A stretch of DNA of 64,000 nucleotides from Rheinheimera sp. Lineage in GTDB: Bacteria > Pseudomonadota > Gammaproteobacteria > Enterobacterales > Alteromonadaceae. Under the pieces are notes generated by a model, which was not told where the DNA came from, did not search any database, and worked only from the letters and a program-made list of their open reading frames with translations. Where the stretch lies: positions 21,578-85,577 of the forward strand of contig SSFI01000009.1 in NCBI GenBank assembly GCA_008015325.1, read 5' to 3'. Position numbers and translations under genes: made by a program. Positions 44,687 to 53,221 of the stretch are shown here, piece by piece. Every line of letters starts with the position of its first letter. Within the stretch, counting starts at the first letter, position 1.

Positions 44687-44995
44687 TCAGGCCTCCTCAG
44701 CAACAGCATTGAGTTCAAGACGAAACAGCGCAAGTACTTTGGCAATCACCGGATTCTCCAGCCCAATCCAGCGCAGCGGCTGCTCGGGTTTTAAGGTCTG
44801 TTGCAGATACAACAGCAGCTGCAAACCAGCGCTGTCAAAATCCTGCACTGCGCTGAGGTCAACCATCAGCTGCGACAAAACTTCCTGCGACAGTGACTGC
44901 AGGCTGTCAAAATCATCCCGCACCGAGAAAATATTCAGCTCGGCGTGAAACACCAGAATATGAAAATCGGCTTTGCGTTCGATGGTGACTGCCAT
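44687..44995 (-). CDS. STAS-domain protein (anti-sigma antagonist type)
   Basis: The 102-residue protein is a single STAS domain: FHILVFHAELNIFSVRDDFDSL, then SQLMVDLSAVQDFDSAGLQLLLYLQQTL, where the Ser in DFDSAGLQ is at the usual phosphorylation site. Proteins like this occur beside CheA in several gammaproteobacterial chemosensory clusters. Their role there is not firmly known. It lies 39 bases behind the CheY gene. Confidence 0.88.
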   Translation of the reverse strand: MAVTIERKADFHILVFHAELNIFSVRDDFDSLQSLSQEVLSQLMVDLSAVQDFDSAGLQLLLYLQQTLKPEQPLRWIGLENPVIAKVLALFRLELNAVAEEA

Positions 44996-45034
44996 AAAAA
45001 ATCCTTTCTGCCTGTAGATGGACCGGTTAGTGCG

Positions 45035-45403
45035 TTATGGCAATATCAATTTGTTCACCGCATCAAGCATCTGCTCGGCTTTAAAAGGTTTCACTACCCA
45101 GGCCTTGGCACCAGCGGCTTTACCAGCGGCTTTTTTGTCGTCCGAGCCTTCAGTGGTCAGCATAATGACCGGGGTAAAGCGGTACGCGGCGAGCTTTTTC
45201 AGTTCAGTGACAAAAGTGATGCCGTCCATGTTTGGCATATTGACGTCGGAGATCACCAGATGAATTTTGCGACCGTCACATTTGGTTAAAGCGTCTTTGC
45301 CATCTGAGCCTTCGATGACATCAAAGCCGGCGCCCCGCAGCGCCATGCCGACCACCTGCCGAATTGAAATAGAATCATCCACAATCAAAATGGTTTTACT
45401 CAT
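45035..45403 (-). CDS. cheY: CheY-like response regulator
   Basis: The 122-residue protein is a single receiver domain: TILIVDDSISIRQVVGMAL, phospho-acceptor Asp in IHLVISDVNMPNMDG, the switch Thr in VIMLTTEGSDD and Lys in AWVVKPFKAEQ. It has no output domain, so it should act by binding a partner such as the flagellar switch. No CheZ gene is in the cluster. It lies 8 bases behind the first receptor gene. Confidence 0.92.
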   Translation of the reverse strand: MSKTILIVDDSISIRQVVGMALRGAGFDVIEGSDGKDALTKCDGRKIHLVISDVNMPNMDGITFVTELKKLAAYRFTPVIMLTTEGSDDKKAAGKAAGAKAWVVKPFKAEQMLDAVNKLILP

Positions 45404-45411
45404 AACAGTCC

Positions 45412-46578
45412 TTAGAAAAATGTAATGTCAGAACTGGCCGGGCCCTGCGAAGCCTGCTTGCCGCTGTGTACCGCCACCTGTTCTAACGTGGTGTAGGTTT
45501 TGGCGATATCACGCAGCCATTGTTGCTGGTCGAGTTGGCTCAGCCCGTCTTCACGATTTAACAACTGATGGAGTTTGTCGATATCGGCGCTGACATGCGC
45601 CAGAATCTGGCTGACGCGGTCCTGGAACTGCAACGAGGTCAACACCTCACTGATTTCGTGCTGCACATTCAGACTGCTGCTTTCCAGCTGTTCGGACGAC
45701 GCCAGGATCGCGCTGGCCACTTGTTTAAAGTCGCCAAGCACCTGCTGAATAGAGACTTCAGACTGGTGCAGACGCTGGTCATCCTGTTCGGTGAATTGTG
45801 CAGTGCGCGCCAGCGTGCGTTTGAGCATTTCGTTTACATCATCAATACGTTTGGTAATGCGCGCGCCGGTCTCGCCGGAGCGGGAAGACAGCGTGCGCAC
45901 TTCGTCAGCCACCACGGCAAAACCTCGGCCCTGTTCGCCGGCCCGCGCTGCTTCAATGGCGGCATTTAATGCTAATAAGTTGGTCTGCGACGCGATACCG
46001 GCGACTTCCGCGCCCATGGTTTTGAGTTCGTCAGTGATTGCGGCCAGTGCATTGATTTCCTTCAGTAATTCATCGCGATTACTGATCGCTTCGCGCAACA
46101 AACTGACAATAGCAGTCAAGTTGCCGTCACTTTGCTGCACCACGTCAGCAAGCCCGGTATGCCCACCGGTGGCCGAACGCGACGAGTGAATCGATTGTTG
46201 CAGCTGCTCGTAAATGCCGTGGAACTGGCTGACTAAAGCATTGACGGCACTTTCTAACTGATGGGATGCCATCTGTTGCTGGTCACGCCAGACCGGCAAC
46301 ACCGCCAGCAAAAACTGCTGCTGTTGCACAATTTGTTCCTGTTGCTGGGACTGTAATTCGCGGGCGATATCCTGTTGCGTCTGCGCCTGTTGCCAGGCTT
46401 GTTGCAGCAGTCTTTGCAGCTGTGACCAGCTCCAGAACGCTGCCACAAGCGCCACCACGCTACCGCCGAGACGCACAGCCATAGACGCCGGGCTGAACAG
46501 CAATAACGCGCAAATGAACAATAAAGCAGTGGCCAAAACGAAAGAAGGGACAAAATGCTGATTATCAGGTCGTGCCAT
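45412..46578 (-). CDS. Methyl-accepting chemotaxis protein without large periplasmic domain
   Basis: The 388-residue protein has two closely spaced membrane helices near its start (about 10-46), so almost nothing faces the periplasm. A Gln-rich coiled coil and the MCP signalling tip ([47 protein letters not shown]) follow. No HAMP domain is obvious. It probably senses an intracellular or membrane signal. It is the first gene of the chemosensory operon, and the promoter should lie in 46579-46800. Confidence 0.88.
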   Translation of the reverse strand: MARPDNQHFVPSFVLATALLFICALLLFSPASMAVRLGGSVVALVAAFWSWSQLQRLLQQAWQQAQTQQDIARELQSQQQEQIVQQQQFLLAVLPVWRDQQQMASHQLESAVNALVSQFHGIYEQLQQSIHSSRSATGGHTGLADVVQQSDGNLTAIVSLLREAISNRDELLKEINALAAITDELKTMGAEVAGIASQTNLLALNAAIEAARAGEQGRGFAVVADEVRTLSSRSGETGARITKRIDDVNEMLKRTLARTAQFTEQDDQRLHQSEVSIQQVLGDFKQVASAILASSEQLESSSLNVQHEISEVLTSLQFQDRVSQILAHVSADIDKLHQLLNREDGLSQLDQQQWLRDIAKTYTTLEQVAVHSGKQASQGPASSDITFF

Positions 46579-47043
46579 GATGATTTCCTGTAAGAAAGGC
46601 AGGTCTGGCTAGATTTTTCAGCGGAAAAAACCAACCAAACTCCAACTAACTATATGAACAGAATCAGAATTAGCTCAAGTTAAATGAAGTTTAATTATTA
46701 GCATTAATTCAGACACAGAAGAGAAAATTTTTCCTGTTTTGTAAAATCACACCCTCTGAGGGCAGAGCTAAAAAGCGTATTTGATACAAAAATACAACAA
46801 GGTGAAATTTGAAACGTTTAAGACAACACGGCGCTGCAACATAAAACTCTTTTTGAGGGACTATTTCTCCATCTCATGGTATCAGGCTATAAATGTATCA
46901 TTTTGTATCATTTAGTAATGATACTCATTCTTATCTATTCTGTATCTGTGTTACACTGCCCACCTGGAAAAGTCGGACCAAAATTCCGGCTTCACCCAAC
47001 ACATACAGCATAGCTATGCTGTCAACGAACCAGATTAATTTAC
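46579..47043. other. Divergent promoter region between the chemosensory operon and the ferredoxin reductase
   Basis: This 465-base AT-rich gap serves two divergent units and contains a Fur box at 46914-46932. Bases 46812-46823 read AAACGTTTAAGA, identical to twelve bases of the palindrome at 9451-9466, but without its other end. The small ORFs in the track have no ribosome sites and I do not support any gene here. Confidence 0.55.
46914..46932. promoter_or_regulatory. Fur box before the ferredoxin reductase gene
   Basis: AGTAATGATACTCATTCTT matches the 19-base Fur consensus at 14 positions, including TAATGATA and CATT. It lies about 110 bases before the ATG at 47044. Confidence 0.7.
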
Positions 47044-48090
47044 ATGATAGCGGCGATTGCACTTTTCCTGATTTTGTTTCTACCTGCCATCCGGCTGATG
47101 CATAGCCTGCATTTGCGACTGCATCGGTACTACGAAACCCGCCGACAGCATCAACCAGCGCTCACGTTATGCGTCAGCCGGGTGCGGCGCCAGAGCCGAT
47201 ATCTTCAGCTCACGCTGGTTGCAGCCGATGGCCGGGCGCTACCGAAAGCCCGTGCCGGCCAGCATATTCAGCTGTTTGGCACCGATGCGGCCGGGCAACC
47301 GGTCAGCCGCGCTTATTCGCTGGCACAGGATTGCCGGCATAGCTATTTTTACCGGCTGGTAATTAAAGCCGAAGCCGGCGGACGGTTGAGCGGTCAGCTG
47401 TTCAACACAGTCCGGGCTGGGGATTTACTGCAAGCCAGTTTACCGAAAGGTCATTTTGCCTTGTTTCGCAGCCGCAAGCCGCTGGTGCTGATCGCCGGTG
47501 GCGTCGGTATTACCCCGATGCTGGCGATGGTCTATCAGGCACTGCGCCAGCGCCGGCGTGTCACGCTGATTTATCAGGCGCGAACTGCGGCGGATCTTTT
47601 ATTTCATCGTTTATTCAGCCGGTTAGCCGGCCTGCATTATCTGCCGGTATTATCACAGCCAACGCCGGACTGGCTCGGCGGCCATGGCCGCATCAGCGCA
47701 GCTCAGTTGCTGGCCATCGGCGGCCGCAGTGCCAGTTATTATTGCTGCGCCAATGCAGCGATGACCGAGCAGCTCAGCAACGATTTGGCCAAAGCCGGCG
47801 TTACTTTGCATTACGAACTGTTCAGTGCGGGCGCTACCAAGCAGAGCTGTTTACTGCAATATAGGGATATCAGTACCGATTCTGCCGGGTTCTGCTCAGT
47901 ACTGGATGCGCTCAACAGTGCGGGCGCAGGCATTCCGTCTGACTGCAGGGGTGGTTCTTGTGGTTTTTGCAAAAAACGGCTGCTCAAGGGTGAAGTGATC
48001 CAAATGCTGGACCCGGCGACACCGCTCGCCGCCGGTGAAGTGTTGACCTGCTGTATCCAGGCCAAAACCACGCTGCTGCTGAGTGACTGA
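47044..48090 (+). CDS. Membrane-anchored flavin reductase with C-terminal 2Fe-2S ferredoxin domain
   Basis: The 348-residue protein has an N-terminal membrane helix (about 3-20). An FNR-type FAD domain (GQHIQLFGTDAAGQPVSRAYSLAQ) is followed by an NAD-binding domain (PLVLIAGGVGITPMLAMVY). A plant-type ferredoxin domain at the C-terminus carries the cluster Cys residues (CRGGSCGFCKKRL and the later CC). It should move electrons from NAD(P)H through FAD to the iron-sulphur cluster. The Fur box upstream points to an iron-related role, such as ferric siderophore reduction, but that is inference. Confidence 0.85.
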   Translation: MIAAIALFLILFLPAIRLMHSLHLRLHRYYETRRQHQPALTLCVSRVRRQSRYLQLTLVAADGRALPKARAGQHIQLFGTDAAGQPVSRAYSLAQDCRHSYFYRLVIKAEAGGRLSGQLFNTVRAGDLLQASLPKGHFALFRSRKPLVLIAGGVGITPMLAMVYQALRQRRRVTLIYQARTAADLLFHRLFSRLAGLHYLPVLSQPTPDWLGGHGRISAAQLLAIGGRSASYYCCANAAMTEQLSNDLAKAGVTLHYELFSAGATKQSCLLQYRDISTDSAGFCSVLDALNSAGAGIPSDCRGGSCGFCKKRLLKGEVIQMLDPATPLAAGEVLTCCIQAKTTLLLSD

Positions 48091-48157
48091 CTCGCCGACT
48101 GATTTTATCCAGTGCCAGCGGGCGCCCCGCCTGCTTCAGGTTATTACGTTCCTTCGC

Positions 48158-48177
48158 ATATAACTTTTCAGTTATAT
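48158..48177. promoter_or_regulatory. Strong palindrome before the cysA leader ORF
   Basis: ATATAACT-TTTC-AGTTATAT is a perfect 8-base inverted repeat with a 4-base gap. It lies about 95 bases before the small leader ORF. CysB sites contain ATAAC-type half-sites, so a CysB operator is possible, but the match is not specific. Confidence 0.35.
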
Positions 48178-48241
48178 CCTGCTCCGAAAAAGTATTTAAA
48201 GTTATTAACCCGCTCTGTTTTAATGCAGACTCTTAGATATT

Positions 48242-48257
48242 AGGCATATAGATGTCT
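48242..48257 (+). promoter_or_regulatory. Possible MetJ box pair before the cysA leader
   Basis: AGGCATAT and AGATGTCT are adjoining 8-base units with 5 and 7 matches to AGACGTCT. Two units are the minimum for MetJ. They end 14 bases before the leader ATG. Confidence 0.3.
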
Positions 48258-48271
48258 AAACGGAGGCGCAG

Positions 48272-48403
48272 ATGCAACAGACCCCATTGACCCGCTGGCA
48301 ACGCTACAGCTTATGGCTGCAACAGGCGTTAATCCGCGCTGAGCTTGGCCCCTGGCAAGCGCCCGTTCGTTCTGGCAACCCTTCGGTGGCAGAGTCATTA
48401 TGA
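48272..48403 (+). CDS. 43-residue leader ORF coupled to cysA (not in ORF track)
   Basis: The frame [20 protein letters not shown]... ends AESL and has GGAGG 6 bases before its ATG, a better ribosome site than anything before cysA. Its TGA stop overlaps the cysA ATG (ATGA), so cysA translation probably depends on it. The peptide has an amphipathic Trp/Gln-rich helix and matches no family I know. It contains only one Met and no Cys, so a classic amino-acid attenuator for sulphur is not suggested. Confidence 0.6.
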   Translation: MQQTPLTRWQRYSLWLQQALIRAELGPWQAPVRSGNPSVAESL

Positions 48404-49464
48404 GTATTGAAGTCCGGCAACTGCGGAAGAATTTCGGCGATTTTAAAGCCGTGGATAATGTCAGCCTGTCGATCCAAAGCGGTGAACTGACTGCATTGCT
48501 CGGCCCATCCGGCTCCGGTAAAACCACCTTGTTGCGCCTGATCGCAGGGCTGGAGCAGGCTGATAGCGGCAGTATTCTGTTTAACGGTGAGGACATCAGC
48601 GATCGCCACGTCAGCGAACGCGGCGTCGGTTTTGTATTCCAGCATTATGCTTTGTTTAAACATATGACGGTGGCAGAAAACGTTGGTTTTGGTTTAAGTG
48701 TGAAGCCAAAGAAATTCCGCCCGTCCAATGCTGAAATTCAAAAAAAGGTGCAGAAACTACTGGAACTGGTGCAACTGGACTGGACCGCAGACCGCTATCC
48801 ATCACAGCTCTCCGGCGGCCAGCGCCAGCGTATCGCGCTGGCCCGCGCTTTAGCCGTTGAGCCAAAAGTACTGCTGCTCGATGAGCCGTTCGGCGCGCTG
48901 GACGCCAAAGTACGCGCCGAATTACGCCGCTGGTTGCGCCGGCTGCATGACGAAATTCATGTCACTTCAGTCTTTGTCACCCACGACCAGGAAGAAGCGC
49001 TGGAAGTCGCTGACCGCATCGTGGTGATGAACAAAGGCCGCGTCGAACAGGACGGCACGCCTGAGCAAGTCTACGACCATCCGGCCAATCCATTTGTCTA
49101 CGAATTCTTAGGCACGGTGAACCTGTTTCACGCCCGGGTACGCGACGGCGACCAGCTGGTGCAGCCCAGCAGCGCCGACCTGCCGGCCGAAGCCGCGCAA
49201 CTGGAACAGCCGGGCCTTGCTTATGTGCGCCCGCATGAAATCGATGTGCTGCATACCAAAGAAGAAGACTCGATTGCTGCACGGCTTGACCTCATCACAG
49301 TAGTAGGCCCGACGGTGCGGCTGGAATTGCAGTCACAACAAGCCGACCAGATCATCCATGTCGAACTGGATAAAACCCGCTTTAAACAGCTGGGGCTGTC
49401 GGTTGGCCAGCACACCTGGTTAAAACCGCGCTACAGCCGGGTGTTTTTGGGCGAAGGGATTTAA
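48400..49464 (+). CDS. cysA: Sulfate/thiosulfate ABC transporter ATP-binding protein CysA
   Basis: The 354-residue ATPase has the Walker A motif GPSGSGKTT, signature [15 protein letters not shown], Walker [13 protein letters not shown], the switch His in [18 protein letters not shown] and a C-terminal TOBE-like regulatory domain ([10 protein letters not shown]). CysA drives sulfate import with CysT and CysW. Those permease genes lie about 13 kb away on the other strand at the right edge of the window, so the operon is split. The start overlaps the 43-residue leader ORF by 4 bases. Palindromic element copy C lies 17 bases behind its stop. Confidence 0.92.
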   Translation: MSIEVRQLRKNFGDFKAVDNVSLSIQSGELTALLGPSGSGKTTLLRLIAGLEQADSGSILFNGEDISDRHVSERGVGFVFQHYALFKHMTVAENVGFGLSVKPKKFRPSNAEIQKKVQKLLELVQLDWTADRYPSQLSGGQRQRIALARALAVEPKVLLLDEPFGALDAKVRAELRRWLRRLHDEIHVTSVFVTHDQEEALEVADRIVVMNKGRVEQDGTPEQVYDHPANPFVYEFLGTVNLFHARVRDGDQLVQPSSADLPAEAAQLEQPGLAYVRPHEIDVLHTKEEDSIAARLDLITVVGPTVRLELQSQQADQIIHVELDKTRFKQLGLSVGQHTWLKPRYSRVFLGEGI

Positions 49465-49480
49465 TGCCTAGCGGCATGCT

Positions 49481-49592
49481 TTTTTTGCCCTGCGGGCGGC
49501 GGTTTGGTTGTTATCATCATTTTTGCCTTGTCGGCGAGATCGCTTAGCAAAGGAAATAACAATTACTAAAACAAAGCCGCCCGCAGGGCAAA
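49481..49592 (+). repeat. GCCCTGCGGGCGGC palindromic element, copy C
   Basis: TTTTTTGCCCTGCGGGCGGC and GCCGCCCGCAGGGCAAAG enclose about 75 bases with ATCATTTTTGCCTTG and CTTAGCAAAGG. It lies 17 bases behind cysA in the same orientation. Just before it is a small ATGCC/GGCAT stem. The gap 49593-49764 holds an AT-rich stretch but no gene I can support. Confidence 0.85.
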
Positions 49593-49764
49593 GAACCAGC
49601 GCCAGAAGAAAAAATGATTATTCATCACAAACAGAAATACATCAAAAAATCTAATTCATCCGTCACAATTCTTCTTGTGCTTCCGCCACAGCCTTGTCAC
49701 GCAAGACCACTAATCTTACGCCCGTAGCTGCAGCCGCAGCACCAACGCTCAGAAGGAAAATCGG

Positions 49765-50145
49765 ATGAAACTGCTGACTCACACTTCAACACTGCTGGCC
49801 GGCCTGTTTGCCCTGAGTCTGCTGAATATCAGCACTGCACAGGCTGCAGCACAACACAGCTACAGCAACAGTGGTTACTGCCAGCTGGTGGCGAAAGGCA
49901 CTTCGCAGTATCAGCGTAATCTGCTGGCTGCTTATGCCGGTAAACTGGGGTATGCGCCCAGTCAACTGGAATGTCGCAACCTGCAGCAACAGCGCACAAC
50001 AGCAACGCCGGTGTTTGAACTGGGCAGTGCTATTAAGCAATTTGAACAAGGCTCAGTGCGTAAACTGCCAAATGCCACAGTGGAAAAACTGAAAGAATTA
50101 GATAAAAACCGGCAGCAACAGTGGTTTAATCAGGTCGCTGGTTAA
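49765..50145 (+). CDS. Secreted small protein of unknown function
   Basis: The 126-residue protein has AGAAGGA 8 bases before its ATG and a clear signal peptide (MKLLTHTSTLLAGLFALSLLNISTAQA). The mature part holds two Cys (SGYCQLVAKG and QLECRNLQ) that could form a disulfide, followed by a helical Lys/Gln-rich tail. I do not recognise the family; DUF3718-like periplasmic proteins have a similar size and layout, but this is a weak guess. It is likely periplasmic. Confidence 0.7.
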   Translation: MKLLTHTSTLLAGLFALSLLNISTAQAAAQHSYSNSGYCQLVAKGTSQYQRNLLAAYAGKLGYAPSQLECRNLQQQRTTATPVFELGSAIKQFEQGSVRKLPNATVEKLKELDKNRQQQWFNQVAG

Positions 50146-50163
50146 TCTTTGCTATCACCACAA

Positions 50164-50184
50164 GGGCGGCCGCACTGGCCGCCC
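50164..50184 (+). terminator. Terminator-like hairpin
   Basis: GGGCGGCC-GCACT-GGCCGCCC is a perfect eight-base stem 18 bases behind the stop of the secreted protein gene. The T run after it is poor (GCACATTTCT). Confidence 0.55.
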
Positions 50185-50263
50185 GCACATTTCTGTCGTG
50201 ACTACTTGAGCAGCCCTACAGCAATTGCCTACAATAGCACTCTTTTTTCAGTAGAATCTCAGC

Positions 50264-50512
50264 ATGAACGACACCACCGCACGCCCGGAATTACCAGACC
50301 GTTTATCCGTCCAGCCACGCAGCCCGTTTTACAATGCCGCTGTGTTTGAATTTGACATCGGCATCCGCCTGAACGGCAAAGAACGTTTTGACGTCGAAGA
50401 ATATTGCATCAGCGAAGGCTGGGTCAAAGTACCGGCAGGCAAAGCGGTCGACCGCCGTGGTCAGCCGCTGCTGATGACGATGAAAGGCACAGTCGAAGCC
50501 TATTACCGTTAA
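50264..50512 (+). CDS. DUF3297 family protein
   Basis: The 82-residue protein matches DUF3297 throughout: LPDRLSVQPRSPFYNAAVFEFDIGIRLNGKERFDVEEYCISEGWVKVPAGKAVDRRGQPLLMTMKGTVEAYY. The function is unknown. No membrane or signal segment is present, so it is probably cytoplasmic. A GC-rich stem (CCCGCCAG/CTGGCGGG, 50526-50554) follows the gene and may end transcription. Confidence 0.92.
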   Translation: MNDTTARPELPDRLSVQPRSPFYNAAVFEFDIGIRLNGKERFDVEEYCISEGWVKVPAGKAVDRRGQPLLMTMKGTVEAYYR

Positions 50513-50525
50513 GCATCTGCACTCT

Positions 50526-50554
50526 CCCGCCAGACTCAGGCAAGCGCTGGCGGG
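50526..50554 (+). terminator. Terminator-like stem behind the DUF3297 gene
   Basis: CCCGCCAG and CTGGCGGG pair over a 13-base loop. No T run follows, so it may be rho-dependent or only a 3' structure. Confidence 0.4.
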
Positions 50555-50694
50555 GTCCAACTCAGCGTAGATATTCCACTCAGCCCTACCCATTTTATCC
50601 ATTGTTTTTGCTATTGACTTTATTAAGATTTAGCTAATATCTCTATCAACCATCTCCTGCACTCGCTGCATCCGCGGCTGAGAGGTCGACCGCA

Positions 50695-51696
50695 ATGACG
50701 CAACTGACTACCCGCCAACTGTATTCAATCATCAAACTCCAACAGGATATGGCGCGCCTGGGGATGAATTTATCGTCAATCATGTCGTTCATCGTGCTGC
50801 GTTTGCAGGATTTATTACCAGTCGACGGCGTCGTCATTGAATTAAAAGAGCAGGACCAGATGGTCTATCGGGCCTGTGCCGGCCTCGCAGCGCCTTATTT
50901 AGGCATGGCACTGCCCGCCGGCGATAGTTTATCCGGCATTTGCATGCAAACCGGCGAAGTACAGCACTGCCCGGATGTTGAAAAAGATCTGCGGGTGAAT
51001 ATTGAGGCCTGCCGGAAAATCGGCATTCAATCGATGCTGATTGTGCCATTGCACTATTTTGATTTGCCAGTTGGCGTCATCAAAGTGATGACACGTAAAC
51101 GCGGCCGGTTTGCCAGCCGTAACATCGCATTCTTACAATTGGTTGCCGAGCAACTAGGTTCTGTGATGTATTTCTGTACCCGCTACGGTTCAGATAATTT
51201 GCTGTACCAGGCCACCCATGACTCGCTGACTCAGCTGGTAAACCGCTCCGTGTTGATGGAAACATTACGCGGATATCTGCGCCAGCCTGATCTGACTGTG
51301 CTGGTCATTATGTTGGATATGAACGATTTAAAAACCATTAACGACAACTATGGCCATCGTTTTGGTGATGCCGCGCTGATTGAAATCAGCCGGCGGCTCT
51401 GTGGCTGTACCAGACCCGGTGATATCGTCGCCCGTCTGGGCGGCGACGAATTTGCCATCTTGATGCCATTTGCGGCAACGCCGGACGTTGCAGCCATCAT
51501 CGAACGTATCCGCAGCCAGACCCATCGAAATTTTGTCTTTGAGAATTTTCAGCGCGAACTGAGTATTGCCATTGGCCATGCGTTATATCCGGCAGAAGCT
51601 GCCGACATCGACCAACTGCTGCATACTGCAGATTTGCGCATGTATCACGACAAACAGACAGTCAAGCGTCAGCCCGCCAGCGAATTCAGCATCTAA
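50695..51696 (+). CDS. GAF-GGDEF diguanylate cyclase
   Basis: The 333-residue cytoplasmic protein has a GAF domain (about 20-165, with GMALPAGDSLSGICMQTGEV and MLIVPLHYFDLPVGVIKVM) and a C-terminal GGDEF domain. The latter holds HDSLTQLVNRSVL, LDMNDLKTINDNYGHRFGD and the intact active-site RLGGDEFAILM. It should make c-di-GMP from GTP under control of a small ligand or signal bound by GAF. No inhibitory RxxD site is clear before GGDEF. It is monocistronic. Confidence 0.93.
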   Translation: MTQLTTRQLYSIIKLQQDMARLGMNLSSIMSFIVLRLQDLLPVDGVVIELKEQDQMVYRACAGLAAPYLGMALPAGDSLSGICMQTGEVQHCPDVEKDLRVNIEACRKIGIQSMLIVPLHYFDLPVGVIKVMTRKRGRFASRNIAFLQLVAEQLGSVMYFCTRYGSDNLLYQATHDSLTQLVNRSVLMETLRGYLRQPDLTVLVIMLDMNDLKTINDNYGHRFGDAALIEISRRLCGCTRPGDIVARLGGDEFAILMPFAATPDVAAIIERIRSQTHRNFVFENFQRELSIAIGHALYPAEAADIDQLLHTADLRMYHDKQTVKRQPASEFSI

Positions 51697-51705
51697 CCGC
51701 CGGAG

Positions 51706-53100
51706 TTAGTGACCGGTGATTTGCGTCGCAATCTGCACGGCCTGCTGGCGAATTTCATGCAGCGCAGTGCTTTCCCATAATTCACCACGCAGCAATGACC
51801 CAATCGCATACACGGCCGGATACACAGCGCCATTGCCAGCTTTGAGCCGCAAAGACATTACATCAGCCGCCAACCCCAGCCCCAGCGGTCCTGCCGCCAG
51901 CGCACCGGCAGTAATCGCCTGTTGCAGCGGATGGCCGGCAAGTTTTCGGTAATCCTGCTCCGGGCCCGTGCAGTTAAGCACCAGATCCGCCTGATAATCA
52001 AACGTTTGCGCTGCAACATCCCGGTGTACCCGGCTGCAAATCTGCAGGTCCAGCTGGTCGCCATTTGCCCTGGCCTGCACCACCTGGCCGGCATGCACTT
52101 CTAATAAGCCGGACAACCGTTGTTGCTGCAGCTGGTCGTGTAAATGCAGTGGCACCCGGTGCCGCGCCACGCCCCATAAATGCCGTAAGCGGCGCATAAA
52201 CAAGGTTTTTTCTGCATAGCTGAACTGCTGCCAATAACGCTGGGTGTGGGGGCGTAACGCGTCGATCAACGGCTCGGCGGAGATACCAAGCCGGCGCACC
52301 TGATGCCGCGCCCGGTTAAATAGCCGCAATAACTGCCGCAGACTGGCCTGCTCTGGCAGGGACTGACTGAACTGGCGCAGCTGCAGTCCCGGATGACGGT
52401 GCGGCAACATGCCATAACCATGCGGCGACACTGACAACACCGGTGTTTTTAAGCCGGCTGCGCGCAGCGATAACAGCGTATCCACCATGGTCAGGCCATT
52501 ACCGAGGATCAGCACTTTACTGTCGGGTTTGAGTTTCGCCAGCCAGGCATCCGACCAGGGGTTTTGTACATAAGCCGTATGTTGTGCCAGTTGCGTTAAT
52601 CCGGCCGGATGGCGCGGTAATTCATTACCACAAGCCAGCACCAGCGCCGAAAAGCTCTGCCACTGGCCGTCAGTTTGCAGTTGTGGCGCTTCGGAGTTTG
52701 TCAGGTCCAGCGCCGTCACCGCCTGGGGCCGCAACACCACCTGCACACCTTGCTGCGCGGCAAGAGCCAGCGCCTCCTGCCAGCGCTGCGCGACATAATC
52801 GCCAAACAAAGCGCGGGGCAGATAAGCCTGCGCCAGCACGGCCGGCTCATCAGCAGCAAAAGCCGGCTGCTGCGCCAGCCACTGCAGAAAATCATCCGGT
52901 TGGCTGGCGTTCAGGCTCATTTTGCCGGCCGGTACATTGAGCAGATGCGCCACCTGACGTGGCTGATACGCCAGTCCCCTGCCAAACCGGCCGCTTTTTT
53001 CAAAAATTGTCAACGTCATTTCAGGCTTCGCCTGATGAATCAATTGGATAGCCACTGAAATGCCGGCTATTCCCCCACCCACTATCGCGATGTTCTGCAT
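51706..53100 (-). CDS. FAD/NAD(P)-binding protein (YdhS/HpnW-like)
   Basis: From ATG 53100 the protein has 464 residues and starts at once with MQNIAIVGGGIAGISVAIQLI, a dinucleotide-binding fold. Further on are RGLAYQPRQVAHLLNVPAGKMSLN and a second nucleotide motif, VLILGNGLTMVDTLLSLRAAG, with HGYGMLPHRHPG. This is the PF13454-type FAD-NAD(P)-binding family, whose substrates are mostly unknown. The track start 53 codons earlier is rejected. It is divergent from the dehydrogenase gene, with a 121-base gap. Confidence 0.82.
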   Translation of the reverse strand: MQNIAIVGGGIAGISVAIQLIHQAKPEMTLTIFEKSGRFGRGLAYQPRQVAHLLNVPAGKMSLNASQPDDFLQWLAQQPAFAADEPAVLAQAYLPRALFGDYVAQRWQEALALAAQQGVQVVLRPQAVTALDLTNSEAPQLQTDGQWQSFSALVLACGNELPRHPAGLTQLAQHTAYVQNPWSDAWLAKLKPDSKVLILGNGLTMVDTLLSLRAAGLKTPVLSVSPHGYGMLPHRHPGLQLRQFSQSLPEQASLRQLLRLFNRARHQVRRLGISAEPLIDALRPHTQRYWQQFSYAEKTLFMRRLRHLWGVARHRVPLHLHDQLQQQRLSGLLEVHAGQVVQARANGDQLDLQICSRVHRDVAAQTFDYQADLVLNCTGPEQDYRKLAGHPLQQAITAGALAAGPLGLGLAADVMSLRLKAGNGAVYPAVYAIGSLLRGELWESTALHEIRQQAVQIATQITGH

Positions 53101-53221
53101 CTGTTTTTCTGACCAACTACATGGATACCGCCGCTGTGATAACTGGCCGCCACCCTTCCTGTCAATGAAAAAAGCGGTTAAGGTACAGCGCAAGCGCCCC
53201 TTCTGTTTGCCGGAGTTCCTG

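Noticed and set aside
47811-48071. 86-residue minus-strand ORF inside the ferredoxin reductase
   Set aside because: Complement of the conserved 2Fe-2S domain; no independent evidence.
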